This document shows positions 8,667-17,290 of a stretch of 64,000 bases of DNA, in pieces (position 1 is the first letter of the stretch; the number at the start of each line of letters is the position of its first letter). The notes under the pieces are model-generated. The model ran no database searches, was not told where the DNA came from, and saw only the letters and a list, made by a program, of their open reading frames with translations. The DNA is from Arthrobacter sp. 135MFCol5.1 (GTDB lineage Bacteria; Actinomycetota; Actinomycetes; Actinomycetales; Micrococcaceae). The DNA lies in contig NZ_KB895452.1 in assembly GCF_000374865.1 (NCBI RefSeq), positions 558,001 to 622,000 of the forward strand, given 5' to 3'. The position numbers and the translations under genes are program-made.

Positions 8667-8746
8667 TGTAGGGTCCTTCTCTCAATAACGTCCTGGGGCA
8701 CAGGAGCGTGCCTCAGGTTTGTGGCCGCCATGGCAAGGCGGCCGGC

Positions 8747-8781
8747 CGTTCCGGCGCCGCTAAGCGGGCGGTGCCGGAACG
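8747..8781 (-). terminator. GC-rich hairpin after nusG
   Basis: CGTTCCGGC pairs with GCCGGAACG around a loop that can pair further (CCGC/GCGG). There is no T-run on the minus strand, so it may be a partial terminator or a processing hairpin between nusG and rplK. Confidence 0.4.
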
Positions 8782-8794
8782 AATTCTCGGTTGG

Positions 8795-9616
8795 TCAGAT
8801 CTTGGTGACCTGGTTGAACGCCAGGGTGACGGGCGTTTCGCGCTCGAAGATGGAGACCAGCACCACGAGGGTCTGGGACTCGGGCTTGATCTCGGAGATC
8901 GTGGCGGGAAGGGTCTCGAACGGGCCTTCCTTGACGATGACGGACTCGCCGACCTCGAAGTCGACGGCCACGGGAGCCTGGTTCTGCTTGTTGACCGGCT
9001 TGCCCTTCTCGGCCTGCTCTTCCTCGAAGACCGGGGCGAGCATGGAAAAGACCTCGTCCAGGCGCAGCGGGACCGGGTTGTGGGCGTTGCCCACGAAGCC
9101 GGTCACGCCGGGGGTGTGGCGGACGGCGCCCCAGGAGGCGTCGGTCAGGTCCATGCGGACCAGGACGTAGCCGGGGATGCGGACGCGGTTGATCACCTTG
9201 CGCTGGGCGTTCTTGATCTCCACGACTTCTTCCATGGGCACCTGGATTTCGAAGATGTAATCTTCCATGTCCAGGGTCTGGATGCGGGTTTCAAGGTTGG
9301 CCTTCACGCGGTTCTCGTAACCTGCGTAGGAGTGGATGACGTACCAGTCACCCTCCTGGCGGCGCAGTTTGGCCTTGAACTCCTCGGCGGGATCAGCGGC
9401 TGCGGTGGCCGCTGCAGCGGCGAGGGCGTCAGCGGACTCGTCGTCGCCGTCTTCCGTGGCGTCGGCTTCTTCACCGGCGGCACCGTCAGCATCGGAGCCG
9501 GCGTCGTCGGATTCGGGCGCGAAGGACTCAACCTCGGACTCTTCACCGGCTTCTGCCGCGACGTCCTGGGACTCTTCCAGCCCAGACTCGGTTACCTCGA
9601 GCTCCTGCTCAGACAC
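8795..9616 (-). CDS. nusG: Transcription termination/antitermination protein NusG
   Basis: A 273-residue NusG: an NGN domain that binds RNA polymerase ([17 protein letters not shown] through the [15 protein letters not shown] strand), and a C-terminal KOW domain ([21 protein letters not shown]). The first 90 or so residues are an extension dominated by Glu, Asp, Ala and Ser, as in other actinobacterial NusG proteins. I chose the GTG at 9616 because CAGGAG stands just upstream; the longer ATG start at 9646 has no Shine-Dalgarno sequence. It follows secE by 115 nt. Confidence 0.95.
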   Translation of the reverse strand: MSEQELEVTESGLEESQDVAAEAGEESEVESFAPESDDAGSDADGAAGEEADATEDGDDESADALAAAAATAAADPAEEFKAKLRRQEGDWYVIHSYAGYENRVKANLETRIQTLDMEDYIFEIQVPMEEVVEIKNAQRKVINRVRIPGYVLVRMDLTDASWGAVRHTPGVTGFVGNAHNPVPLRLDEVFSMLAPVFEEEQAEKGKPVNKQNQAPVAVDFEVGESVIVKEGPFETLPATISEIKPESQTLVVLVSIFERETPVTLAFNQVTKI

Positions 9617-9731
9617 TTGGTCTCCTGCTTCCTCATTGCCTAACATGCCTATTTAAATGGCTCAATTCCGCACACCGGCGCTTCCCTTCCGGTTTCCCGG
9701 ACGAAACACGCGGCCTGCGGACCATCCAGCC

Positions 9732-10016
9732 TTAGCTGTCCGTCGAGCCGGTACCGCCGAAGATCCAGCTGACAGCGGTTCCGAAACCAATGTCCAGCAG
9801 GCTGACGATGACCATCATGATGGCCACGAACACCAGCACCACGAGCGTGTAGTTGATCAGTTCCTTGCGGGTGGGGGCCACAACCTTCTTGAGTTCGCCA
9901 ATGATCTGGCGGACAAAGAGAGCAATGCGGGCGAAGAAGCTTGCCTTGGCTTCCTTCTTAGCTGGGCGGCCCTTGGAGCTGCTGGCAGCTGTTTCGGTCA
10001 CCTGGTCCTCGCTCAT
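9732..10016 (-). CDS. secE: Preprotein translocase subunit SecE
   Basis: A 94-residue SecE, an essential subunit of the SecYEG channel. It has the short actinobacterial form: a charged N-terminus with an amphipathic helix (FVRQIIGELKKVVAPTRKEL, the conserved SecE motif) and one membrane helix (NYTLVVLVFVAIMMVIVSLL). It lies between tRNA-Trp and nusG, the order conserved across actinobacteria. Confidence 0.96.
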   Translation of the reverse strand: MSEDQVTETAASSSKGRPAKKEAKASFFARIALFVRQIIGELKKVVAPTRKELINYTLVVLVFVAIMMVIVSLLDIGFGTAVSWIFGGTGSTDS

Positions 10017-10099
10017 CTTTGCAATGGTGGATTACCCGGCCCTGATCAGAACCATGGTTGCTGCGTCTGCCCCGGGCTTTCGCCCGGAGACAGCTTGCG

Positions 10100-10172
10100 C
10101 AGGGCAGACAGGACTCGAACCTGCAACCTGCGGTTTTGGAGACCGCTGCGCTACCAATTGCGCCACTACCCT
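10100..10172 (-). tRNA. tRNA-Trp (CCA)
   Basis: A 73-nt cloverleaf on the minus strand. The acceptor stem AGGGTAG pairs with CTGCCCT (one G-U pair), with discriminator G. The anticodon loop CTCCAAA gives anticodon CCA, and the T-loop is GTTCGAGTC. The 3' CCA is not encoded. A good promoter lies upstream (TTTACC, 17 nt, TAGACT at 10259-10264), and secE-nusG follow it. Confidence 0.95.
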
Positions 10173-10258
10173 ATGGAGTGAATGCCACTCTTTGACGACC
10201 CAGGCACCAGTTTGAACTGGGGCGCACGCCATCATCCGTGTTTCAACACCGGTGAACC

Positions 10259-10287
10259 AGTCTACGCAAGAAGTCCGCGTAGGTAAA
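10259..10287 (-). promoter_or_regulatory. Probable tRNA-Trp/secE promoter
   Basis: On the minus strand TTTACC (10282-10287) and TAGACT (10259-10264) are 17 nt apart. They would start transcription about 80 nt before tRNA-Trp. Confidence 0.5.
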
Positions 10288-10449
10288 ACCGGCCCGACCC
10301 GGCCCATCCGCCGGCCGGTCCGACTTGTGCAGCAGTCAGCAGTCACAAAACCAAACCGGCTCCCCGGAGGGTCCGCTGAACAGCTTAGAGTAGAACTCGT
10401 CGAAACCCACATTCCAGCCTTCCGGCTGCAAGCGAAGAACGGACCTGCC

Positions 10450-11667
10450 ATGTCTGCCGCCCGCGTTTCCAAGCGCATATCCGCAATTGCCGAATCCGCA
10501 ACCCTTGCCGTTGATGCCAAGGCGAAGGCGCTCAAGGCAGCAGGCCGTCCGGTTATTGGCTTCGGCGCGGGCGAACCCGACTTCCCCACCCCGGACTACA
10601 TTGTCCAGGCCGCCATCGAAGCAGCCGGCCAGCCCAAGTACCACCGCTACTCTCCCGCGGGCGGCCTGCCTGAGCTGAAGAAGGCCATTGCCGAAAAGAC
10701 CGTCCGGGACTCCGGCTACACCGTTGACCCCTCGCAGGTGCTGGTCACCAACGGCGGCAAGCAGGCCGTATACAACACCTTCGCCACCCTGGTGGATCCG
10801 GGTGACGAGGTCATCGTGCCCACCCCGTTCTGGACCACCTACCCCGAGGCGATCCGCCTGGCCGGCGGCGTGCCCGTGGAAGTTTTCGCCGGCCCCGAGC
10901 AGGACTACCTGGTAACCGTGGAGCAGTTGGAAGCGGCCGTCACGGACAAGACGAAGATCCTCTTGTTCGTCTCGCCGTCGAACCCCACCGGCGCTGTCTA
11001 CTCGCCGGAGCAGGTGGCTGAGATCGGCAAGTGGGCCGCAGCAAAGGGCCTCTGGGTTGTCACGGACGAGATCTACGAGCACCTCACCTACGACGGCGTC
11101 CCCTTCACCTCCATCGCCACGGCGGCCCCAGAGCTTGGCGACAAGGTGGTCATCCTCAACGGCGTTGCCAAGACGTACGCGATGACCGGCTGGCGCGTGG
11201 GCTGGATGATCGGCCCCGCCGACGTCATTAAGGCCGCCACCAACCTGCAGTCGCACGCCACGTCCAACGTCTCCAACATCATGCAGATTGCGGCCCTCGC
11301 CGCCGTGTCCGGTCCGCTGACCGCGGTCGATGAGATGAAGGTGGCCTTCGACCGCCGCCGCAAGGCCATCGTCGCCGGCCTGAACGCCATTGACGGCGTG
11401 GAATGCCCGACGCCGAAGGGCGCCTTCTACGTCTACGCGGACGTCCGGGGGCTGCTGGGCAAGGAATTCCCCACCGCGTCAGGCACCGCCACGCCTCAGA
11501 CGTCTGCCGAGCTGGCCGCCCTGATCCTGGATGAGGTAGAGGTGGCTGTGGTCCCCGGCGAGGCGTTCGGCCCGTCCGGATTCGTGCGCCTCTCCTACGC
11601 ACTGGGCGATGACGACCTCGCCACCGGCGTCCAGCGCCTGCAGGACTTCCTGGGCAAGGCCCAGTAG
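10450..11667 (+). CDS. aspC: Pyridoxal phosphate-dependent aspartate-type aminotransferase
   Basis: A 405-residue fold-type I aminotransferase of the AspAT Ib / AspC-AlaT group. Motifs seen in order: [11 protein letters not shown] at the N-terminus, the Asn of [11 protein letters not shown], Asp-Tyr equivalents in [11 protein letters not shown], the PLP Lys in [16 protein letters not shown] (about Lys241), and the carboxylate-binding Arg in GFVRLSYAL. The probable reaction is aspartate plus 2-oxoglutarate to oxaloacetate plus glutamate. I chose the ATG at 10450; an upstream in-frame extension to 10252 has low-quality, non-conserved sequence. It is divergent from tRNA-Trp-secE. Confidence 0.92.
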   Translation: MSAARVSKRISAIAESATLAVDAKAKALKAAGRPVIGFGAGEPDFPTPDYIVQAAIEAAGQPKYHRYSPAGGLPELKKAIAEKTVRDSGYTVDPSQVLVTNGGKQAVYNTFATLVDPGDEVIVPTPFWTTYPEAIRLAGGVPVEVFAGPEQDYLVTVEQLEAAVTDKTKILLFVSPSNPTGAVYSPEQVAEIGKWAAAKGLWVVTDEIYEHLTYDGVPFTSIATAAPELGDKVVILNGVAKTYAMTGWRVGWMIGPADVIKAATNLQSHATSNVSNIMQIAALAAVSGPLTAVDEMKVAFDRRRKAIVAGLNAIDGVECPTPKGAFYVYADVRGLLGKEFPTASGTATPQTSAELAALILDEVEVAVVPGEAFGPSGFVRLSYALGDDDLATGVQRLQDFLGKAQ

Positions 11668-11702
11668 ACGCCCGGTCGCTTCCGGCCGGTTAAACAACGA
11701 CC

Positions 11703-11733
11703 CCCGCTCACTTTCCTTGAGGAAGTGAGCGGG
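11703..11733 (+). terminator. Hairpin after aspC, possibly terminating
   Basis: An 11-bp stem (CCCGCTCACTT with AAGTGAGCGGG) starts 35 nt after the aspC stop. No T-run follows, and the right arm is also the start of a 32-bp tandem repeat. Confidence 0.5.
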
Positions 11734-11801
11734 CGTCGGTGTTTAAGGCGTCAAAGGTGAGCGGGCGTCGGGGTTTAAGGCGTCAAAGGTGAGCTGGCGT
11801 T
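11725..11801. repeat. 32-bp tandem repeat, about 2.4 copies
   Basis: Units begin at 11725, 11757 and 11789 with GTGAGCGGGCGTCGG. The first two differ at one base and the third is cut short just before the end of the response-regulator gene. The GTGAGCGGG part also forms the right arm of the aspC hairpin. Confidence 0.85.
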
Positions 11802-11802
11802 G

Positions 11803-12492
11803 TTAGAGGAGGCGGCGCTCGGCGGCCCACTTGGTCAGCTCATGCCGGCTGGAAAGCTGCAGCTTCCGGAGCACCGCGGACACGTGGGTTTCCACCGTCT
11901 TGATGCTGATGAAGAGTTCCTTGGCCACTTCCTTGTAGCTGTAGCCCCGGGCGATGAGCCGCATGACCTCCAGTTCGCGTGCCGAGAGCTTGTCCAGCTC
12001 GTCGTCGGCAATGTCCGCGGGAGCGGTTCCGAATGCGTCCAGGACGAACCCGGCCAGGCGCGGGGAGAACACGGCGTCGCCGCCGGCCACCCGGAACACG
12101 GCATCAGTGATCTCGGCGCCGGAAACGGTCTTGGTGACATAGCCCCTGGCCCCGGCGCGGATCACCGCCACCACGTCCTCCGCTGCGTCGGAAACGCTCA
12201 GGGCAAGGAAGCGGGTGGCGGAGAGGAGCGGTGCGGAGCCGGCGATGACTTCCCGGCCGCCGCCACCCAGCCCACCGGGCAGGTGCACGTCCAGGAGGAC
12301 GACGTCGGGCCGCTGCTCGGCGATCACGGCGATGGCCTGTTCCACGGTGGCGGCTTCCCCCACCACGTGGATGCTGGCGTCGAGGTCGGCCTTCAACCCG
12401 GAGCGGAAGATCGCGTGATCGTCCACGATCACCACCCGCACGGATTTGGCCGGCCGGGCGGCTGCGCCCCCTGTTCCCTGGATGGTGCTCAT
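11803..12492 (-). CDS. NarL/LuxR-type response regulator, LiaR-like
   Basis: A 229-residue two-component regulator. The receiver domain shows the acidic pair in VIVDDHAIFRSG, the phosphoacceptor Asp68 in PDVVLLDVHLPGG and the Lys of GYVTKTVSG. The C-terminal LuxR helix-turn-helix (LSARELEVMRLIARGYSYKEVAKELFIS in part) covers about residues 162-225. It overlaps the kinase gene by 4 nt (ATGA), so the pair is one translational unit. With the divergent LiaF/PspC-like genes it probably answers to cell-envelope stress. Confidence 0.93.
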   Translation of the reverse strand: MSTIQGTGGAAARPAKSVRVVIVDDHAIFRSGLKADLDASIHVVGEAATVEQAIAVIAEQRPDVVLLDVHLPGGLGGGGREVIAGSAPLLSATRFLALSVSDAAEDVVAVIRAGARGYVTKTVSGAEITDAVFRVAGGDAVFSPRLAGFVLDAFGTAPADIADDELDKLSARELEVMRLIARGYSYKEVAKELFISIKTVETHVSAVLRKLQLSSRHELTKWAAERRLL

Positions 12493-13823
12493 GGTTTCCC
12501 TTCCGCGTTCTCCGCTGCCGGCAGCCTCAGCCGAACCTCGGTGCCGTCATCCGTACTGAGGATGGCAGCCGAGCCGCCATGCCTTTTCATTCTGCCGATG
12601 ATCGATTCCCGGACGCCAAGCCTGTCCGAGGGAACGTTCCCCAGCTCAAAACCGGGGCCCCTGTCCTTGATGAAGATCTCGGCTTGCCCGTCCGACGCCT
12701 CAAGATAAACGGACACCGTTCCGCCGCCGTGCCGGGAGGCATTAAGCATCGCCTCACGGCTGGCCTGGACCAAGGCTTCGTGAGCCTCCGTCATGGCGGC
12801 GTCACCCACCGTGACCACCTCCACAGCGTTGCCAAGCAGGTCCTCCACCTCGGCGGCTGCGGCCTTGATCCGGTCCGACAATTGGCCGCTTTCCCGTCCA
12901 TGGTCCTGAAAGAGCCAGCCACGCAACTCCCGCTCCTGCGCGCGGGCCAGGCGGACGACGTCGTGCTCGTTGCCCGCCCGCCGCTGGATCAAGGCGAGCG
13001 TCTGCAGCACTGAGTCGTGCAGGTGGGCCGCGATCTCCGCGCGTTCCGTTTCCCGGATGCGGCCCGCACGCTCGGCTTCGAGGTCCCGCCAGAATTTCAA
13101 GGCCCACGGCAGCAGGACCAGCACCACGCCGCCCAGGACCGCCACGGAAGCCAGCAGCGCAAGCCACGTCTGTTCCCAGGAACCCGAGCCGGACACCATC
13201 ACCAGGACACCGGCAACCACCAGCGCCAGCCCCGCTGCGAGCCGGCCCCAGCCGCCGGCCTGGTCCGCCTTGGTCTTGTCCACCAGTCCCGCCCGGCGGG
13301 TCTCGTCCAGTTGCATCCAGGCGATCGAGGCGCCACCCAGGACAGCGGCGGCGGGGATGAGGGTGCCCAGGGACACATCAACACCCAGCAACTGGGCGAT
13401 CATGATCCCGGCGACCAGCAGGAGCCCGCAGCCGAGCAGGATCTCCTTGCCGTAGCGCATGCCCCGCACCCGGAACCAGGGAGCGCCGGGGGTTGCGCCC
13501 GTGCCGGCCGGGCCGGAGCCCGCGGCACCCGTGGGACTTCCGTCGTCGTCCGTTGTTGCGGCGGCGGGCCGGCTCACCGCCGGGGCAATGGGCGACGCCG
13601 GGCGGCGGGTATTGCGCCGGGCAGCCTCATCCGCGGTGGGAACCATGATCCAGAGCCACGCGTAAAACACCAGGCCGGCCCCGCCTGCGAAGGACGCGAG
13701 GACCATGCCCCAGCGGACGGTCTTCACGGGCCACCCGAGGTGCAGGGCCAGGCCGGAGCACACGCCGGCGATGACCCGGTCACTGCTCCGGGCCAGGGGC
13801 GGCCGCGCGGGGAGGGTTGTCAT
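12489..13823 (-). CDS. PspC-domain sensor histidine kinase
   Basis: A 444-residue kinase with an unusual sensor. A PspC domain (SSDRVIAGVCSGLALHLGWP, membrane helix FAGGAGLVFYAWLWIM) occupies residues 12-66, followed by a Pro/Ala/Gly linker, four to five membrane helices around residues 125-235, a HisKA_3 dimerisation helix with the phosphorylated His in AAHLHDSVLQTLAL (about His269), and an HATPase_c domain ending near residue 440 (FIKDRGPGFEL). A fused PspC-kinase is typical of actinobacteria. The signal is probably membrane or envelope damage. Its partner regulator overlaps downstream. Confidence 0.93.
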   Translation of the reverse strand: MTTLPARPPLARSSDRVIAGVCSGLALHLGWPVKTVRWGMVLASFAGGAGLVFYAWLWIMVPTADEAARRNTRRPASPIAPAVSRPAAATTDDDGSPTGAAGSGPAGTGATPGAPWFRVRGMRYGKEILLGCGLLLVAGIMIAQLLGVDVSLGTLIPAAAVLGGASIAWMQLDETRRAGLVDKTKADQAGGWGRLAAGLALVVAGVLVMVSGSGSWEQTWLALLASVAVLGGVVLVLLPWALKFWRDLEAERAGRIRETERAEIAAHLHDSVLQTLALIQRRAGNEHDVVRLARAQERELRGWLFQDHGRESGQLSDRIKAAAAEVEDLLGNAVEVVTVGDAAMTEAHEALVQASREAMLNASRHGGGTVSVYLEASDGQAEIFIKDRGPGFELGNVPSDRLGVRESIIGRMKRHGGSAAILSTDDGTEVRLRLPAAENAEGKP

Positions 13824-13948
13824 GGATCAATCCAAGCATGGATCAGGGTAGCCCGGACCGGGTTGTGCGCTTTCCCGGGGGTGGCTCAGGGACCGTTCAG
13901 GGTTTCCCCCAGTAGAGCGGCGACGGGCTTGGACGGGAGGATCGAAGT

Positions 13949-15502
13949 ATGAACTCGCAGACCCCTTCCCCCGACGACGAACACCCAACCGGGCCGTTGC
14001 CCGGCTCCGGCAACCAGCGGCCCACCGAGCCGCTGCCGGCCTCCGACGCGATTCCTCCGGGCCCGGCGTCGGGCCCCGCCCAGGGCGGCCCCGGCGGTTC
14101 GCAGGATGGCCCCACCGCTCCCCCAGCTTCCGACCCGGCACAGGGCTATGCCTTCCACGCCGGCCCCACCCCGCCAGCAGCCTCAAGCGACTTCTTCGGC
14201 TGGATCCGCAGCCAGGGCATCTCCCGGGGCAGCGACCGCTGGATCGGCGGCGTCTGCAGCGGCATAGCCCACCGGCTCGGCGTGGACCCCATCATCATCC
14301 GCGGAGCCCTAATAGTCCTGACCCTCCTGGCAGGCATCGGCGTACTGCTCTACGGCCTGGCCTGGGCCTTCCTCCCGGAACCGGACGGCCGGATCCACGT
14401 CCAGGAAGCCGGCGCGGGCCGCTGGTCCAGTGGCATGACGGGCGCACTGATCGCCACCGTCCTCGGATTCACCGGCCTGGGCGGAGGGTTCTGGGGGTGG
14501 AGCCACAACGGCTTGAGCGGCCTCCTCTGGACCGTGTTCTGGGTAGCCGGCGCGATCTTCCTGATCTACCACCTCTCCCAGCGCAACAAAGCACGTCCCA
14601 CCATGGCGGGCCATGCTCCGGCGGCTCCGGGTGCGCCCTACACGGCGGGACGGCCAGGTTCCGAACACACGTCGTCCTTCTCCGCGCCCACCACGTCCGG
14701 CCCCGCCCAGGGGTTCCCTCCAGCGCCCGCCTATGGCGGCGGCACCGCCGGCGGGCCCGCAGGGAATGGCCCGGGAGCATTCGGAGGGACCGGCGGCCCG
14801 GGCGGTTCCGGCGGCGGGGTTCCCGGCGGGGACGGATACCCGGCGCCGTGGGTTCCGCCGCGGCCGCCCAAGCCCCGGCCGGCCGGCCCGGGTGCCCCCG
14901 CCGTCGCCATCGCCACCGGCTCTGCCCTGCTGGTGGGCGGAGGCCTCAAGGCACTGGACGCCGGGCATGTCATCGACCTTGGCGGCTCCGGCAACGCGAT
15001 TGTCTGGGCCAGCGCCGCGGCAGTCCTGGGCCTGGGCATCCTCGTGGCGGGACTGCGCGGCCGGACCTCGGGGATCCTGAGCCTATTCGCCGTGATCGCC
15101 CTGGTTACCGGCGGCGTCTACAACGTGGCGAACGACGGCAGGATGCGTTTCCAGCAGGTGGACTGGAACCCCGCCAGCATCGAGGAGGCGCGCGGCGGCA
15201 TCGACATCACCGCCGGACGGGGAACCGTGAACCTCACGGACCTGTCCCCCTTAGCCCCCCTGACCTCCGACGTCGTGGTTCCGCTCGATATCACGGCCAG
15301 CAACGTCACCGTGGTGATCCCGCAGAACGTGCCCGTGGATATCAAGGCGGACATGACCATGGGCAACCTGAACGAGGCCACAGGCCAGCGCGGCGGGACC
15401 ACCACCCGCGAGAGCAGCTACAACACGGACAAACCCGGCAACCACCTGGTGGTGCGGATCGATGGCACCTTCAGCAACGTCACAATCCAGGAAGGCAACT
15501 GA
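13949..15502 (+). CDS. PspC domain protein with LiaF-like C-terminus
   Basis: A 517-residue membrane protein. The first 85 residues are Pro/Gly/Ala-rich and probably disordered. A PspC domain follows (GSDRWIGGVCSGIAHRLGVD, residues 92-150), then a helix pair around 155-215, a second Gly/Pro-rich stretch (about 220-310), three to four membrane helices (310-390), and a C-terminal beta-rich region (GGIDITAGRGTVNLTDLS, ITASNVTVVIPQNVPVDI). That end matches the LiaF/cell-wall-active-antibiotic-response type of domain, which in LiaFSR systems restrains the kinase. GGAGG stands 8 nt before the ATG. It is divergent from the kinase gene, so the two may share a regulatory region. Confidence 0.85.
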   Translation: MNSQTPSPDDEHPTGPLPGSGNQRPTEPLPASDAIPPGPASGPAQGGPGGSQDGPTAPPASDPAQGYAFHAGPTPPAASSDFFGWIRSQGISRGSDRWIGGVCSGIAHRLGVDPIIIRGALIVLTLLAGIGVLLYGLAWAFLPEPDGRIHVQEAGAGRWSSGMTGALIATVLGFTGLGGGFWGWSHNGLSGLLWTVFWVAGAIFLIYHLSQRNKARPTMAGHAPAAPGAPYTAGRPGSEHTSSFSAPTTSGPAQGFPPAPAYGGGTAGGPAGNGPGAFGGTGGPGGSGGGVPGGDGYPAPWVPPRPPKPRPAGPGAPAVAIATGSALLVGGGLKALDAGHVIDLGGSGNAIVWASAAAVLGLGILVAGLRGRTSGILSLFAVIALVTGGVYNVANDGRMRFQQVDWNPASIEEARGGIDITAGRGTVNLTDLSPLAPLTSDVVVPLDITASNVTVVIPQNVPVDIKADMTMGNLNEATGQRGGTTTRESSYNTDKPGNHLVVRIDGTFSNVTIQEGN

Positions 15503-15503
15503 C

Positions 15504-15758
15504 ATGGACAGCAACATTCCGACGACGGCGGGCCACGAGCCTGCCGATGCGGCGCCGGCCAGGGTGGGAACCGTGGTGTGGGGCCTGATCGTCCTGGCTT
15601 TGGCCGCGCTGATCATCGTGGCGCAACTGGGCATCGTCACCCTCAACGGGACCTACGTCCTGATCGGCCTCATGATCGGCGCCGGAGTGGCCCTGGTGGC
15701 CGGCGGCCTGCTCTCTGCCCGCAAACGTGACAACGACCCACTGAAAAGGAAGTCTTGA
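15504..15758 (+). CDS. Small two-helix membrane protein of the LiaF/PspC cluster
   Basis: An 84-residue protein with two hydrophobic helices (about residues 23-43 and 48-68) and a positively charged tail (RKRDNDPLKRKS). The start lies 1 nt after the previous stop, and the next gene follows by 3 nt, so it belongs to the LiaF/PspC operon. I recognise no family. An accessory role in the membrane-stress module is inferred from position only. Confidence 0.8.
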   Translation: MDSNIPTTAGHEPADAAPARVGTVVWGLIVLALAALIIVAQLGIVTLNGTYVLIGLMIGAGVALVAGGLLSARKRDNDPLKRKS

Positions 15759-15761
15759 ACC

Positions 15762-16025
15762 ATGGATAAGTTCTTCAGCATTGTCAGGGGCCTTGGCCTG
15801 AAGCGCGGCCCGCAGCGCTGGCTCGGCGGGGTGCTGGGCGGCATCGCGGCCAAGCTGAACGTGGACGTGGCCTACGTCCGCATCGCGTTCCTGCTGTTCT
15901 GCCTCCTCCCGGGACCCGCCGTCGTCTTCTACCTGCTGGCCTGGGTGGTGCTTCCGGACCAGCGCGACGAGATCCCGCTGCAAACCTTCCTGGAGCGCCG
16001 CTCGACCAACGGCCCACGGATGTAG
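15762..16025 (+). CDS. Short stand-alone PspC domain protein
   Basis: An 87-residue protein made almost wholly of a PspC domain: KRGPQRWLGGVLGGIAAKLNVD at the start, then a membrane helix (IAFLLFCLLPGPAVVFYLLAWVVLP). It is the third PspC domain in 3.5 kb, after those in the kinase and the LiaF-like protein. PspC domains take part in phage-shock-type membrane stress responses. An intrinsic terminator follows and closes the operon. Confidence 0.9.
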   Translation: MDKFFSIVRGLGLKRGPQRWLGGVLGGIAAKLNVDVAYVRIAFLLFCLLPGPAVVFYLLAWVVLPDQRDEIPLQTFLERRSTNGPRM

Positions 16026-16059
16026 CTACGGAAGGTGCCTCCCCCCACTGGGGGACCAG

Positions 16060-16101
16060 GCCCCCGCCCTCGTGAACGGATCACGGATGCGGGGGCTTTT
16101 T
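16060..16101 (+). terminator. Intrinsic terminator of the PspC operon
   Basis: The stem GCCCCCGC with GCGGGGGC is followed directly by five T residues. It lies 35 nt after the last PspC gene. Confidence 0.85.
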
Positions 16102-16146
16102 CCTGCCCGCGGCCACCCGCCGGGAAGCGCACCGCATGTAACCGGT

Positions 16147-16177
16147 TTGTGTCGTACCCCACACACCCCACTACACT
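16147..16177 (+). promoter_or_regulatory. Possible pfkA promoter
   Basis: TTGTGT and TACACT are 19 nt apart, upstream of pfkA. This gives a leader of about 55 nt. The spacing is at the long end of normal. Confidence 0.4.
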
Positions 16178-16237
16178 TCTAGGTGAGCTCAGCGTGGCGC
16201 TCTGCCTGTAAACCTTCTCCCAGGATTTGAGCTGAAC

Positions 16238-17263
16238 ATGAAAATTGGAATCCTTACCAGTGGTGGCGACTGCCCCGGCTTGAACGCCGTGATCCGCGGC
16301 GCCGTGCTGAAGGGCATCGCCATCCACGGCCACGAATTCGTCGGATTCCTCGATGGCTGGCGCGGCGTGGTGGAGGGCGACATCATCGACATCCCCCGCA
16401 CCATGGTCCGCGGCATCGCGAAACAGGGTGGCACCATCCTGGGCACCTCCCGCACCAACCCGTTCGAAAACGGCGGCGGCCCCGAGGCCATCAAGGCCCA
16501 CATGGACCGGCTGGGCATCGACGCCATCATCGCTATCGGCGGTGAGGGAACGCTCGCCGCCGCCAAGCGCCTGACCGACGCCGGGCTGAAGATTGTCGGT
16601 GTCCCCAAGACCGTGGACAACGACCTCGACGCCACCGACTACACCTTCGGCTTCGATACCGCCGTCCAGATCGCCACCGAAGCGATTGACCGGCTCCGCA
16701 CCACCGGCGAGTCCCACCACCGCTGCATGATCGCCGAAGTCATGGGCCGGCACGTGGGCTGGATCGCCCTGCACGCCGGCATGGCCGCGGGTGCGCACGC
16801 CATCCTCATCCCGGAGCAGAAAGTCAGCATCGAGCAGATCACCGAGTGGGTCAATGAAGCCCACGCCCGCGGCCGCGCGCCGCTGGTGGTGGTGGCTGAG
16901 GGCTTTGTCCCGGAGCACATGGAGAGCCCGCACTCCGAGCGCGGCCTGGACACGTTCGGCCGGCCCCGGCTGGGCGGCATCGCCGACCAGCTCGCGCCCG
17001 AGCTGGAGGCCCGGACCGGCATCGAAACCCGGGCAACCATCCTGGGCCACATCCAGCGCGGCGGCGTACCGTCCGCCTTCGACCGCGTCCTGGCCACCCG
17101 GCTGGGCATGGCCGCCATCGATTCCGTGGTGGAGGGGTACTGGGGCACCATGGTGGCGCTGAAGGGAACCGATATCCACCACGTCGCGTTCCAGGAAGCC
17201 CTCGGCCAGTTGAAGACCGTTCCGCAGAACCGGTACGACGAAGCGGCTGTCCTGTTCGGATAA
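16238..17263 (+). CDS. pfkA: 6-phosphofructokinase
   Basis: A 341-residue enzyme that phosphorylates fructose 6-phosphate in glycolysis. Motifs: GGDCPGLNAVIRG (nucleotide loop), GGEGTLAAAKRL (Gly at the position that permits ATP), PKTVDNDLDATD (catalytic Asp region) and ATILGHIQRGG. The Gly104/Lys124-type pair is the one found in actinobacterial ATP-dependent enzymes, but Lys124 is shared with pyrophosphate-dependent forms, so the phosphate donor should be confirmed. A possible promoter and a 55-nt leader precede it. The next gene has its own -10 box 16 nt after the stop. Confidence 0.95.
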   Translation: MKIGILTSGGDCPGLNAVIRGAVLKGIAIHGHEFVGFLDGWRGVVEGDIIDIPRTMVRGIAKQGGTILGTSRTNPFENGGGPEAIKAHMDRLGIDAIIAIGGEGTLAAAKRLTDAGLKIVGVPKTVDNDLDATDYTFGFDTAVQIATEAIDRLRTTGESHHRCMIAEVMGRHVGWIALHAGMAAGAHAILIPEQKVSIEQITEWVNEAHARGRAPLVVVAEGFVPEHMESPHSERGLDTFGRPRLGGIADQLAPELEARTGIETRATILGHIQRGGVPSAFDRVLATRLGMAAIDSVVEGYWGTMVALKGTDIHHVAFQEALGQLKTVPQNRYDEAAVLFG

Positions 17264-17278
17264 GCCGCAAGGCCGCCC

Positions 17279-17284
17279 TAGGCT
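17279..17284 (+). promoter_or_regulatory. -10 box, leaderless GNAT gene
   Basis: TAGGCT, followed by 6 nt and then the ATG at 17291. Confidence 0.6.
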
Positions 17285-17290
17285 GGGACC

